DNA of 64,000 nt from Pirellulales bacterium (GCA_028289405.1 JANQPP010000144.1:1-64000); one strand, 5' to 3'; counted from the first letter of the stretch, positions 45,291 to 55,116 are shown. Program-made: numbers and translations. The notes: generated from the sequence alone by a model not told the origin.

Positions 45291-47549
45291 CTAAGAATTA
45301 CCATTGCTGGCGGGCCGCAAGGGACTACTAGCGAGAATGAACTTCTTCTCGCCAGCGGCGGAGGCGAAGGCGACCGTGGCCCGGCGGCGCTCTCCATTGC
45401 CACTGAGCGCGACAATTTTTCCCAGCCCGTATTCTGGGTGCCGAACCAGCATGCCCTGATGAAACTGATCCGCCGCGTAGCTGGCTTGTGGCGGGGCATC
45501 CGTTTGCACGCCCCCGAGTTCCGCAGCGGTCGTCAGTGAAACGTTCACGTCACGTGGACGAAGTGCTGGCTTGGGGGCTGGCGGTGGCGGCGGGAAAAAG
45601 TCGAGTTCATCTTCTTCCTCGTGTGTTTCCACCCGCATCTGTTCACGAGGTAGCTCCATCAGAAATTCGCTGGCGATCGTCATTCGCCGCTGTCCGCGAA
45701 ATTCCCGCCGCAGCGCCCAACTAAGCTGCAATTCCTCACGCGCGCGGGTAATACCCACGAACAACAGGCGGCGTTCCTCTTCCAGTTGGTCGAGCGATTC
45801 CCGGCTTCTTTCATGCGGCAAGAGCCCCTGTTCGAGTGCCGTGATGAACACCACGGGGAATTCCAAACCCTTGGAGGCGTGCAGTGTCATCAGCGTCACG
45901 CGGTCGGTCTCTTCTTCCCAATCGTCGGTGTCGTTGACCAGGCTCGTCTCCTCCAAAAACGCTTCCAGCCCGCCGGGACCCGCGTGCCGCTCGTCGAATT
46001 CCCGGGCCACGGTGAGCAGTTCCTCGATATTCGCTAATCGTTCGACGTCCTCCTCGCTTTCCGATTCGGCCAGCGCGGCTTGATAGCCGGACGTGCTCAA
46101 CACTTGTCCCACCACCTCTTCCAGTGGGCTCTCCGAGAGAGGAAACAGGTGTTCCCAAAACCGAGCGAACTTCTGGATCGCCTTGCGGGACCGCGCGTTC
46201 AACGACTCGGCAAAAGCGGGATCCCGTAGCGCCGCCAAGAGTGGCATGCCGTGCAACAGCGCGAAATCTTGCAACTTTTGGATCGTCTGCTTGCCGATGC
46301 CGCGCGGTGGGACATTGATGATCCGCAACAGGGCCAAGTCGTCGCGCGGATTGTTCAACAAATGCAAGTAAGCCAGCACATCCTTGATCTCTTTGCGCTG
46401 AAAGAATTCGACACCACGCACGATTTGGTACGGTACGCCTTGTTCGTGCAGCGCGAATTCCAGTGACCGTGAAAGCGCATTCACGCGATAGAAGACGGCA
46501 AAATCCCGCGCCCGGCGATGGCCGTCTTGCAAGTCCTGGGCGATGCGCGCGGCGATCGCCTCCGCTTCGCGTTTATGGGAACCGTGAGCCACGAGGTTTA
46601 CAGGCAGCCCTTCCGACAGATCGGTCCTCAGGACTTTCGCTTTCCGCTTCACGTTGTGCGCGATCAGCGCGTCCGCCACGCGGAGAATGTTGGGCGTGCT
46701 GCGGTAGTTCTGTTCCAGGCGGATGACTTTCACTTGGGGGTAATCCCGCTCGAATTCCAGGATGTTTTTCAGGTTGGCTCCACGCCAGCCGTAGATCGAT
46801 TGGTCCGGATCGCCAGTCACCGCCAAATGCGGATAGTCGATGGAGAGCGCCCGCACGATGGCGTACTGCACGAGGTTCGTGTCTTGGTACTCATCCACGA
46901 GAATAAAACGGTAATGTGCATCGAGTGCGGTGCGCAACTCCGGCTGGTCCCGCAACATCGTGGCTACGTGGAGTAGCAGGTCATCGAAATCGACGGCGTT
47001 GGAAGCCAGCAGCAAGGCTTGATAGGCGGGAAAGACGCGGGCCACCATGCTGTCTAGCGGGCGGCCCGAGCGAGGCTCGAAGCTCTCGGCGGTGGCCAAG
47101 TTGTTTTTGGCCCAACTGATGGCCGAGGCGATGCGTTCCGGCGTGAAATGCGACGCATCGATGTCCAACGATTCCATCACCCGCTTAATAGCCTTGCGGC
47201 TGTCCGACGTATCGTAGATGGAGTAATTCTCTTCCAGCCCGGCATATGACGCGTGCCGCCGCAAGAGCTGCGCGCAAAAACGGTGGAAAGTTCCCAGCCA
47301 AACACGGTTTCCTGGCACGAGTGCCTGCACCCGTGCCCGCATTTCATTGGCCGCCTTGTTGGTGAAGGTGAGCGCCAAGATTTGCTCGCCCGGCACGCCT
47401 CGCTCCAGCAGACGGGCGATGCGATGCGTGATCACGCGGGTCTTGCCGCTGCCAGGTCCGGCGACGGTGAGCAAAGGCCCCTCGAAATGTTCGACCGCCG
47501 CGCGCTGCGCCGGGTTCAACTCGTCATCGCTGGCCGCCAGCGAATTCAA
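45291..47549 (-). CDS. UvrD/PcrA-type superfamily 1 DNA helicase
   Basis: The 752-residue helicase has Walker A GPGSGKTRVITHR near residue 30, motif II DEYQDTN, DQSIYGWRGAN (motif III), QNYRSTPNILRVA (motif IV), TLHASKGLEFPVVF (motif V) and VGITRAREEL (motif VI). These SF1A helicases act in DNA repair and plasmid replication. The start is not an ATG: TTG 47549 overlaps the rhodanese stop in TTGA, and GTG 47585 is the next candidate. An ATG-started form would need 40 more upstream residues that read as shadow of the rhodanese gene. The C-terminal region has a Pro-rich segment (FFPPPPPAPKPALRPRD) and a UvrD-type tail. Confidence 0.93.
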   Translation of the reverse strand: MNSLAASDDELNPAQRAAVEHFEGPLLTVAGPGSGKTRVITHRIARLLERGVPGEQILALTFTNKAANEMRARVQALVPGNRVWLGTFHRFCAQLLRRHASYAGLEENYSIYDTSDSRKAIKRVMESLDIDASHFTPERIASAISWAKNNLATAESFEPRSGRPLDSMVARVFPAYQALLLASNAVDFDDLLLHVATMLRDQPELRTALDAHYRFILVDEYQDTNLVQYAIVRALSIDYPHLAVTGDPDQSIYGWRGANLKNILEFERDYPQVKVIRLEQNYRSTPNILRVADALIAHNVKRKAKVLRTDLSEGLPVNLVAHGSHKREAEAIAARIAQDLQDGHRRARDFAVFYRVNALSRSLEFALHEQGVPYQIVRGVEFFQRKEIKDVLAYLHLLNNPRDDLALLRIINVPPRGIGKQTIQKLQDFALLHGMPLLAALRDPAFAESLNARSRKAIQKFARFWEHLFPLSESPLEEVVGQVLSTSGYQAALAESESEEDVERLANIEELLTVAREFDERHAGPGGLEAFLEETSLVNDTDDWEEETDRVTLMTLHASKGLEFPVVFITALEQGLLPHERSRESLDQLEEERRLLFVGITRAREELQLSWALRREFRGQRRMTIASEFLMELPREQMRVETHEEEDELDFFPPPPPAPKPALRPRDVNVSLTTAAELGGVQTDAPPQASYAADQFHQGMLVRHPEYGLGKIVALSGNGERRRATVAFASAAGEKKFILASSPLRPASNGNS

Positions 47550-47890
47550 TATCGGGGGATTTTCGGATCGATGGTTTGAGCCCACGCGTCGATTCCTCCT
47601 GCCATGCTCCAAACGTGGGGAAATCCTTGTTGCCGCAGCCATGCGGCGACCTGCAAACTTCGCATGCCGTGATGGCAATGCACCACGATCTGGCGATCGC
47701 GAAACGGTTCCAATTCTTGAACGCTACCGGGGAATGTGCTCATGGGGAGCAGCCGGGCCGTATCGAGGCGGGAAATTTCGTATTCCTCTTGCTCGCGGCA
47801 ATCCAGCAACAAGAAATCGTCGCCCGCGTCGAGTTTCGCTTTGACTTTCCCGCAGCCGATTTCCAGCGAGGAAAGGGAAGGGTCATTCAT
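47546..47890 (-). CDS. Single-domain rhodanese
   Basis: The 114-residue rhodanese has LLLDCREQEEYEISRL and the active loop HCHHGMRS, with the catalytic cysteine starting the CHHGMR loop, and a closing VWSMAGGIDAW. These proteins transfer sulfane sulfur from thiosulfate-like donors. The start has GGAAAG upstream. Its stop overlaps the TTG start of the helicase. The genes are co-transcribed, but a functional tie is not known. Confidence 0.93.
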   Translation of the reverse strand: MNDPSLSSLEIGCGKVKAKLDAGDDFLLLDCREQEEYEISRLDTARLLPMSTFPGSVQELEPFRDRQIVVHCHHGMRSLQVAAWLRQQGFPHVWSMAGGIDAWAQTIDPKIPRY

Positions 47891-48136
47891 GTCTGTCTTT
47901 CCGCATCAAGTTTCGTGGTCACTCGCCATTCTATCCAGCGGAGGCGGGAGGGAATACCGCATGCCTCCGTATGGCAGCTTGCATAATCACCATTGATGAT
48001 GACACTGCATGTTTGAGACACGGTTCTTACCGTGCTACGATATCGCCGCTTGCAGTGAATTCTCAACAGTTATCCGCCGCCCCGATTCGCTTACCAAAGA
48101 CTCAAGTATTGTATCGACGCCAAAAGAGAGGTTTCC

Positions 48137-49291
48137 GTGAACCGCGTATTGTCCGTCGCCTGTTTGGGCCTGAATTTTCTCGTAGTTTTTTGTTTCACCG
48201 CTCAAGCCGCCGAGTTCACGCCACTCTTCAACGGCCAGGATCTTTCCGGTTGGGTGCGGGAAGGGGAGGCGGGCTTTTCCTGGCAAGACGGCATGCTCTT
48301 CTGCAATGGCTCGGGTAACGAGCCGACGTGGCTCCGTTCGGAAAAACAATACGAGAACTTCATCCTTCGGCTGGAGTACAAGCTGGGGGTCTACGGTGAA
48401 GGAGGCGTCTTCTTGCACGCGCCTCTACATGGCAGAAACTCCGAGGTCGGCTTCGAGATTCAAGTCTCCGACGATACGCGGAACATCCGGCCCGTGGAGC
48501 TTTCCTCCGGCGCGGTCTTCGGCGTGCTGCCTCCCCGCGTGCAAAGCAGCCGGCCTTTCGACTCGTGGAATTCAATGGAGATCTACTTCAATTGGCCTCG
48601 CTTGCGCGTGACGCTCAATGATGTAATCGTGCAGGATCTGCACGTAACGGACCATCCCGAACTGCGGGAACGCTTGCGCTCCGGGTACCTGGGGTTTCAA
48701 GATCGCGGGAAGCCGACGGCGTATCGCAACATCGAGATCAGGGAACTTCCCTCCACGATGCCCCCTTGGCAGTCTCTGTTCAACGGGCACGATTTCACGG
48801 GCTGGTTCAAGCTTCAGGAGGACGACGCCTCCTGGACGATCGATGACGGGGACATCCTGGCCGCCGACGGCAATGGTTATTTGGTGACCGAGGAGCAGTA
48901 TCGCGATTTCGAATTCGAGACGTATCTCCGCTCTAGCCACCTGGCCAATGGCGGCATCTTCTTTCGCTGGAAGTCCCTCGTCCCCAAGGATCGCGGATTC
49001 GAGATCCAGATCGAGGACATTCGCGACAGCAACAATCCCACCGGCAGCATCTACGACGTCCGCCGTTCACGGGAGATGCCGATCGAACCCGGCCAGTGGT
49101 ATCTGATGCAGGTGCGGGTTGTGGGGAATTATGGCCAAGTACGGGTCAACGGGCGGACCGTGGCGGAAACCTACGAGCTCCCGGTGAACCGTGCCGGCCA
49201 TGTCGCGTTGCAGATGCACCGGCACGGTTCTTGGATTCGTTTTCGGGAGCCGCGTATTCGCCGCATCGAAACGCTGAATGCGGCGGATTAG
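48137..49291 (+). CDS. Exported protein with two DUF1080 domains
   Basis: The 384-residue protein has a signal peptide (about 1-24) and two DUF1080 domains in tandem (about 27-205 and 213-380). Each opens with PLFNGQDLSGW / SLFNGHDFTGW and holds a GGVFLHAP / GGIFFRWKS block and FEIQVSD / FEIQIED. The domain is a lectin/jelly-roll fold, now named after 3-keto-disaccharide hydrolysis in gut bacteria. The start is GTG 48137, with AGAGAGG about 6 bases ahead. It lies convergent to the thioredoxin/CAP gene with an 18-base gap. Confidence 0.88.
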   Translation: MNRVLSVACLGLNFLVVFCFTAQAAEFTPLFNGQDLSGWVREGEAGFSWQDGMLFCNGSGNEPTWLRSEKQYENFILRLEYKLGVYGEGGVFLHAPLHGRNSEVGFEIQVSDDTRNIRPVELSSGAVFGVLPPRVQSSRPFDSWNSMEIYFNWPRLRVTLNDVIVQDLHVTDHPELRERLRSGYLGFQDRGKPTAYRNIEIRELPSTMPPWQSLFNGHDFTGWFKLQEDDASWTIDDGDILAADGNGYLVTEEQYRDFEFETYLRSSHLANGGIFFRWKSLVPKDRGFEIQIEDIRDSNNPTGSIYDVRRSREMPIEPGQWYLMQVRVVGNYGQVRVNGRTVAETYELPVNRAGHVALQMHRHGSWIRFREPRIRRIETLNAAD

Positions 49292-49309
49292 CGCTTAGGG
49301 TTTAGAGGC

Positions 49310-50197
49310 CTAGCGGAACCTGGCGAAGATCCCCGTCGCGTACCAGATGCCGTTGCGTCCGCGCTTCATGTCGTAGCCGAAAAGGCGGTGCCGGCCACGG
49401 ACGGCGCTCCAATGTCCCGAGGATTGCCGCCAGCTATGCACGCACTCCTCGGCAGCTTCGACGAGGTTTTCGCCAGGCCAACTTTCCGCGACGACTTCCT
49501 GGGCAATCAGGCCGCCGGGGAGCCGGCCATTGATGCTATGGAAGCGGTTCTCCCAATTGTGATGCCCCTGAAGCTGGATACTCGCCTGGTGGACGGAATG
49601 GCTCTGGGCTTCTTCCGCCAGAACTGAGGAGACATCCCCTTCCGTGCTAGCGGGCCGTTCGGGATGGACTCGCACGGCGAAAATCAGCGTGCGCTGCGTG
49701 AGCGTTCCCTTGGGCAGATTCAAGACCACCCGCATGCGGTCCCGGCCATAGTAGCGTCCGTGGCTGAAGGGGAACGTGCTCACCACCTGCCCATGCAGCC
49801 GCGAATCGGTGTGTTTCAAATCCACGACCGCAATGCCCGGCTGTCCCAACATTTCACGAAACGAGGAATGCCTCAGCAGGACGACTTCGTCCCCCTCTAC
49901 CTTAGCGGACGCCGAAAGAGGTAGCTTCGCCAACACGTAATCCTTCAGGTCCTGCTGAATCTCACGGTCCTTCAGCACATCTCGTTCAAAACGTTGTTGG
50001 GCGTCGTGAGATTCCTCGTGGTGAAAATAGATCAACAGCATCCTGTTGTCTCGTTCAGCCTCGCGATAAGCCTCGGCGTAGTCGTCATGCCAACGGATGG
50101 CAGGGACCTGGTCGCGGGGAGCCATTGGCAAATCGCCGGCTTCCGGAACGAATGGAACCAAACCCAACAGACACGTGGACATCAAAGACCAAACCAT
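49310..50197 (-). CDS. Exported thioredoxin-fold and CAP-like fusion protein
   Basis: The 295-residue protein has a short signal peptide (about 1-20). Residues 30-160 resemble a thioredoxin-like domain without a CxxC (MLLIYFHHEESHDAQQRFERDVLKD), similar to planctomycete DUF255-style proteins. Residues 170-290 look like a CAP/SCP domain, with SWPGENLVEAAEECVHSWRQSSGHW (the W..S..H pattern of CAP proteins), HRLFGYDMKRG, WYATGIFARF. I am not certain of the second part. The start has AAGGAGAG right before it. The role is unknown; a cell-surface enzyme or binding protein is likely. Confidence 0.7.
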   Translation of the reverse strand: MVWSLMSTCLLGLVPFVPEAGDLPMAPRDQVPAIRWHDDYAEAYREAERDNRMLLIYFHHEESHDAQQRFERDVLKDREIQQDLKDYVLAKLPLSASAKVEGDEVVLLRHSSFREMLGQPGIAVVDLKHTDSRLHGQVVSTFPFSHGRYYGRDRMRVVLNLPKGTLTQRTLIFAVRVHPERPASTEGDVSSVLAEEAQSHSVHQASIQLQGHHNWENRFHSINGRLPGGLIAQEVVAESWPGENLVEAAEECVHSWRQSSGHWSAVRGRHRLFGYDMKRGRNGIWYATGIFARFR

Positions 50198-50823
50198 CCC
50201 TCTCTCCTTCGTACTGACAAGATGAGGTGCTCCACCGGGGCTTTCCCAAACCGGAACGAAGCGCGCGCATCCACGGAAAACGGCGCGACCGCCTAGGAAT
50301 GGGAGTGGCTCACGATGGAAGTCAAGAAAACAACGCGTGCCCTGAACGGGCTATTTCTGGAGATGAACATCTCCGTCGCGAAGTACCGCCCGGCGTCCAT
50401 ACTGTTCCGGTAGGACGCGGCCCAGAATTGTCCTCTCTGGCCTGAAAACGGGCGATTGCCCCTTCGCCACTTTGATCCATGTGACGAGTGGCCTCAAGGT
50501 ATGCGCCTTTCGAAAGCTTTTTTCAAGGGGCTGGGGCTGTCGATTTTGGTTTTTTTGCCGATTAGATGATTTCTCGGCAGAAATGGGAAATGCGGACTAC
50601 TTGAGGAAAAATAACCAAAACGAACAGCATGCGCATTCCACGCGCTGTCTGGGCGATCTGGGAGAACCTTGCCAACGGGGGAGTAGTTTCCGAGGGCCTT
50701 TCTTGGTATCTAAGAAGAATATCGATCACCTTGCAGGACGCATGGGTGGCGGTTCCGCCGCGTCGGCACGACATCGCGGCGGCGTTTCTTCCTAGGGCAA
50801 TTCCCCCCTTTCCCGGGCTCATC
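50198..50823. other. Non-coding region
   Basis: About 625 bases with no convincing gene: the open frame from 50629 reads into the next gene but lacks a ribosome site and shows no family features. It contains a 16-base palindrome at 50359-50374 and a 17-base sequence at 50544-50560 identical to one at 36855. Confidence 0.5.
50359..50374. repeat. Palindrome, possible operator
   Basis: GGAGATGAACATCTCC is a perfect 7-bp inverted repeat with a 2-base centre in the long gap between two divergent genes. It could be an operator or a short hairpin; nothing else supports a choice. Confidence 0.25.
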
Positions 50824-53112
50824 ATGAAAAACTTTGGTTGTTCTTTTTCGAGACCAGCACCGTCTTCGAGCATCGTGTGGGTGGCTGTCTTGTTTTGCGG
50901 CTTCGCCGGCTTATCGTTCACACAGCAAGCCACAGCCGAAACGCCTTCGATTCCCAGGTTGCGGCTCGCGCTTGCCGTGGAGCAATGTACCCAAGCCATG
51001 GGGCGTACTGACGAAGGCCAAGCATGGTGCGAGGAATTGCACTTGCCGGCGTTGAGCCAAGCCTTTCGTGCCGGGAAAATGCTGGATCGCGAATCGATCG
51101 TATGGATTATGCGGCGCGTGGAGGAGTCTTCCACTCCAGATTCACCTCGGGAGGTCGTGGCTTTGCGGCGCGCCTTGCGGAGTTGGCTGCAAAGTACAGG
51201 AGAGGATCTCGAGGACGTTGAGGAAGCCCGCCAAGAGGAGCAATTGCCAGAAGCGGAATCGACCTCCTCCGGGGAACAGCCGGACAACGACGTGCCGGAT
51301 CCCCCCTCGCCACCCGAATCCGAATCGAATGATTCCACCAATGTTGAAGTGACCGACGAGCTAGCGCGACGGGCCCTGGCGGCACGCGACCAGATCAAGC
51401 CGGTCTCCCCGGAAGAACTACGCCGTGCCCGGAGCTTGTTGGGGCAATCCACTCGCCGCCTCGGTTCGTATCTCGACCGTCAGGGCCAGAACGGGCAGGC
51501 TTGGAAAGACTATTTCCTCTGGTCCGATTTGCAGGCCCAACTGGGTGAGAATCAGCCCGACCTGCGGACACTGTTTCGGGTCTGGCAGCGGTTCGTCGGT
51601 AGAGAAGCTGGTTTGGAAAATCCCAAGGTTTTTGAAACGGCCAAACGGCTGCGGCAATTCATCAACCTGGCCGACGCATCCGCGATTAGCGACTACCAAA
51701 GCCAGGTATCTCGCGAATTGGAAAACTTGGCCCAAGGACTGCAACGTTTGGCGGAACAGCCTTCCGCTGCCGCCAGCGAAATGGTCGGCGAACGGCTCGG
51801 TTGGTTGAGTGGAACGGGGAGTTTTGATCAGCTTGTTCGCGCGGTTCGCAAGCGCTACGCGCGCCCCAATTTCTTCGCGCAAATCTCCGAAGATCTACTG
51901 AAAGCCGGTGTCCAAGAAGACGTGCAGCGCCGCGAACCGGTTCATGACGTCATCCTGGGTACGCGGATCAGCGGTACCGGCACGACGCGAGGCGATCTTT
52001 CCCTCGACCTTGTCCCGCATGACGCGGCCGCGCATGTCGATCTGGTATTGAAGGGGAGCACGCGAACCTCCACTGTTGGGCGGAATGGTCCGGCCGTGAT
52101 TTACAGTTCCGGAACGACCAACTTTGATGCCCGTAAGCGGCTGGTGGTGGACGACGAGGGTGTTTCCTCGCGACCCGCCAGAACGGCCGCGACCACGCGG
52201 AGCCACACCCAAGGCGTGGGCTCGACGCGACGGGGGGTGATCGGCAGAATCGTCGAGCGCCAAGCGAGCAAGCGGGTGGCTCAAAATCGTGGGCGAGCGG
52301 ACCGCATCGCGGCCGACCATGCGGAAACACGCATTAGCCGCCGCATGGACCGGGAATCCCAGGATCGCCTACAGGACGCCAATGAATCGTTTCATGAAAG
52401 GTTCCGTGACCCGCTGGTACGTCGGCACGAATTTCCGGAATTCCTGCGGTTCCGCACGACCGACCGGCACGTCCACATTCAGTCCACTCAGGCGAATAGC
52501 CGCCAATTGGGCGCCTGGAGCCCGCCGCCGCGAATGTCGGGGAATCCGAGCGCCGCGGTTCGCATCCATCAATCCTGGGCCAACAATCTGGCGAACGCCC
52601 TGCTCGCCGGCGAAACTCTGACCGAGGAAGAAGTCCGCGAGGAGGTACGCGAGATGAAGGGCGAATTTCCGGATGTTCTGCAAAGCGATCCGGATGAGGT
52701 GCCGTGGCAGATTCTGTTTGCCAGCGACGACCCGTTGCATTTCACTTTCGCGGACGATCAAGTCAAGGTCACGCTGCGGGGCCGGGAATTCGGTACCGGT
52801 GAAAACGTCGTGCGATCCATGGATATTTCCGCCAGCTACCGCCTGGAGATTTCCGACGGCAAGCTGACGGCCACGCGCATCGGCGATCTGGAAGTCGTGC
52901 CCGCACGATTTGCCCGAGGAGGCAGCCAGCGGATTCGCACGGCTGAACTTGCCCAAATCACGAAACTTCAAAATCGCTTTCAAAAGGTGTTCAAGCCGGA
53001 ATTCGTGGTCGATACGATGACGTTACCGGGGCGATGGGAAGCGGCCGGCCCGCTCCGATTCTCTCAAACACTCGTAGAGGATGGCTGGCTGCTGATGGCA
53101 TGGCAGCGATAG
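50824..53112 (+). CDS. Large exported protein of unknown function
   Basis: I do not recognise a family for this 762-residue protein. It has a signal peptide (about 1-37), an alpha-helical N-terminal part, an acidic Pro/Ser/Glu-rich linker (about 140-178, EEQLPEAESTSSGEQPDND), and a helical domain (about 180-340). A charged, Arg-rich middle (about 435-530) and a C-terminal region with beta content (about 570-762, LHFTFADDQVKVTLRGREF) follow. ATG 50824 is the first that gives a normal signal peptide, although its ribosome site is weak. It may form a unit with the small gene 45 bases downstream. The architecture is consistent with a planctomycete-specific surface or periplasmic protein, but that is inference. 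Confidence 0.7.
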   Translation: MKNFGCSFSRPAPSSSIVWVAVLFCGFAGLSFTQQATAETPSIPRLRLALAVEQCTQAMGRTDEGQAWCEELHLPALSQAFRAGKMLDRESIVWIMRRVEESSTPDSPREVVALRRALRSWLQSTGEDLEDVEEARQEEQLPEAESTSSGEQPDNDVPDPPSPPESESNDSTNVEVTDELARRALAARDQIKPVSPEELRRARSLLGQSTRRLGSYLDRQGQNGQAWKDYFLWSDLQAQLGENQPDLRTLFRVWQRFVGREAGLENPKVFETAKRLRQFINLADASAISDYQSQVSRELENLAQGLQRLAEQPSAAASEMVGERLGWLSGTGSFDQLVRAVRKRYARPNFFAQISEDLLKAGVQEDVQRREPVHDVILGTRISGTGTTRGDLSLDLVPHDAAAHVDLVLKGSTRTSTVGRNGPAVIYSSGTTNFDARKRLVVDDEGVSSRPARTAATTRSHTQGVGSTRRGVIGRIVERQASKRVAQNRGRADRIAADHAETRISRRMDRESQDRLQDANESFHERFRDPLVRRHEFPEFLRFRTTDRHVHIQSTQANSRQLGAWSPPPRMSGNPSAAVRIHQSWANNLANALLAGETLTEEEVREEVREMKGEFPDVLQSDPDEVPWQILFASDDPLHFTFADDQVKVTLRGREFGTGENVVRSMDISASYRLEISDGKLTATRIGDLEVVPARFARGGSQRIRTAELAQITKLQNRFQKVFKPEFVVDTMTLPGRWEAAGPLRFSQTLVEDGWLLMAWQR

Positions 53113-53157
53113 CGACACGTCCCCTTCATTTCCCTTCCGACTTCGATCCAGGAGTAC

Positions 53158-53637
53158 ATGATGTCCTCATCGGTCGATATTTCATTTGATTGCCTGCCAT
53201 TACGTACCGTCGGACGGTTGGACGTGCCGCTCGATGCTTCTCCCAAGTTTCGGGAAAAGTGCGAGCGGATCAAACTCGCCATCGAACGCCACGGTTCCCA
53301 CAACACCTACTATCTCCACCAGGCGGCCTGCGTGTTTCGTCTCACCAACCGCGATGAGGTCGGCATGTTGGAGTTCCGCTTTGAAGGGACAGTCTTCACC
53401 GACGCCTCCGACCAGCGGACCGAACGGGCCACGCTCGACGTCGAATTAGTTCGCGAAACCTGCGATTGGCTGACGGAACCGGTCGTGGAGTGGTTTCATG
53501 AAGCCGTGTCCCGTGCGGCCATCGTGGAATTCGACCGCTACATCGCGGCGGGGGACTTATCCCGAGCGGAAGAACGCTTGCGGCAACTGCAAACGCAAGC
53601 GGATGAGCAGGGGGGGTATTTGGGCATGTATCTGTGA
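53158..53637 (+). CDS. Small conserved-looking protein of unknown function
   Basis: The 159-residue protein has no signal peptide or membrane segment. It looks like a globular alpha/beta protein with a C-terminal helical stretch (SRAEERLRQLQTQADEQGG) that may form a coiled coil. CCAGGAG stands about 5 bases before the first ATG; a second ATG follows directly. It comes 45 bases after the large exported protein and may be co-expressed with it. I do not recognise a family. Confidence 0.7.
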   Translation: MMSSSVDISFDCLPLRTVGRLDVPLDASPKFREKCERIKLAIERHGSHNTYYLHQAACVFRLTNRDEVGMLEFRFEGTVFTDASDQRTERATLDVELVRETCDWLTEPVVEWFHEAVSRAAIVEFDRYIAAGDLSRAEERLRQLQTQADEQGGYLGMYL

Positions 53638-53691
53638 GCCCGACGCCGCAGGCCCATCAACTTCTTCTGAAACATTCGAAGTCCAGTCCGG

Positions 53692-55116
53692 TCATCTTTT
53701 ACGATGCCGGACCGAGCGCTCCGTGGCATTTCCCTGGTCTCCTTGCTGGGCCATGAATCGCCGCAGTTCCGCCGCCAATTTGGCTTTCACTTCCGCGCGC
53801 GCTGGATCGTCGGCCAGGTTTTGCAATTCCCAGGGGTCCCGCTGCAAGTCGTAAAGCTCTTCCGCCGGCCTGTGTTGGTATGCTCGCACGCGCGCGGCTA
53901 CGAGCGGGTCCCCGGCGGCCTCTTCTCGCCAAGCGTCGAAGATGTGCGAGCCCCGGCCTGTGACAACGTTTTCGAATGGCTGTTCATGGTTGAGATTGCG
54001 GATGTACTTCCACCGCCGCGAGCGCACGGAGCGGATCGGATAACATTCCGAGCCGTCGATGATGCCCCGCGTGGTGTGAATCCCGTAGACGAATTCGCGA
54101 TGGGTGTCGGTTTGACCAAGAAGGACGGACAGCAGGCTGCGGCCATCGAAGCCCGACTGGCCTTGCACGTCCGGACGGCCAGGATCGAATTTCGCCGGAT
54201 CGCCGCCTGCCGCTTCGATCAAGGTAGGCACCACATCCACGTATTGCGCCATCGCATTGGTCCGCGAGCCAGGCTGAATCTTGCCCGGCCAACGCGCGAT
54301 GAAGGCGGTCTTGAGTCCCGTATCGTAACAGGTCCATTTACCACCAAAGGGGAATTGTGACCCCTGCTCGCTGGTGAAGATCGTGAGCGTGCTGTCCGTG
54401 CGCGAAGTACGGCCCAAAACTTCCAGCACGGCTCCCAACTGCCCGTCGAGATACGTGATTTCCGCGTAGTATTTGGCCAAATTTTCCCTTGTCGCCGGGC
54501 AATCCACCAAATAGGGCGGGACCACGAGCGTGTCCGGGAAATACGCATCCGCGTCTCCCCGGTTCCAAGGCACATGGGGCTCTTGGGAACAGATCACCAA
54601 GCAAAACGGCTGTTCAGTGTCCCATAGGACGAATCTCTCAATGGCATCGGGGTCGAATTCCGTGCGTCCAGAATTTCCGCGCGGAGGTCCGACTGGTTCG
54701 AAGGGAAATGCTTCCCGAGGACCGAAGTGCGTTTTCCCCATGAGCCCCACTCGATAACCCAAGCGCTGCAGGTGATGAGGTAGGCTGCGCACCCCAGCAT
54801 GCACGCGGCTATGGTTGGGGAATGCCCCATTCCTTACCGGAAATAGTCCAGTGTAAAGCTGCTGACGGGAGGGGGAGCACATCGCTGTCCCGGTGAACAT
54901 CGCGTCAAAACACACGCCCTCCCGCGCGAGCCGTGCTAAATTCGGCGTGGAGACTTGGGGGTTCCCGTATGGCTCACAATCCCGCCAGACCATGTCGTCC
55001 GCCAGCACGAGGACGATATTCGGCGGCGCGGCGATGCCAACAGGTGCGTTTAGCGTCCACAATATCCCGATGGCCAACATCCATGGCCAACCAGGGCGAG
55101 AAACAAGTCGTCTCAT
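53692..55116 (-). CDS. Exported type I sulfatase
   Basis: The 474-residue protein has a signal peptide (about 1-29) and the type I sulfatase core: LVLADDMVW (metal-binding aspartates), CSPSRQQLYTG with Cys80, which is converted to formylglycine, and FTSEQGSQFPFGGKWTCYDTG near the metal site. CSPSR fits the CxPSR motif used by formylglycine-generating enzyme or anSME; neither is in the window. The substrate is probably a sulfated polysaccharide or glycan. ATG 55116 was preferred because GGAG lies about 8 bases upstream; ATG 55125 is too close to it. Confidence 0.92.
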   Translation of the reverse strand: MRRLVSRPGWPWMLAIGILWTLNAPVGIAAPPNIVLVLADDMVWRDCEPYGNPQVSTPNLARLAREGVCFDAMFTGTAMCSPSRQQLYTGLFPVRNGAFPNHSRVHAGVRSLPHHLQRLGYRVGLMGKTHFGPREAFPFEPVGPPRGNSGRTEFDPDAIERFVLWDTEQPFCLVICSQEPHVPWNRGDADAYFPDTLVVPPYLVDCPATRENLAKYYAEITYLDGQLGAVLEVLGRTSRTDSTLTIFTSEQGSQFPFGGKWTCYDTGLKTAFIARWPGKIQPGSRTNAMAQYVDVVPTLIEAAGGDPAKFDPGRPDVQGQSGFDGRSLLSVLLGQTDTHREFVYGIHTTRGIIDGSECYPIRSVRSRRWKYIRNLNHEQPFENVVTGRGSHIFDAWREEAAGDPLVAARVRAYQHRPAEELYDLQRDPWELQNLADDPARAEVKAKLAAELRRFMAQQGDQGNATERSVRHRKR

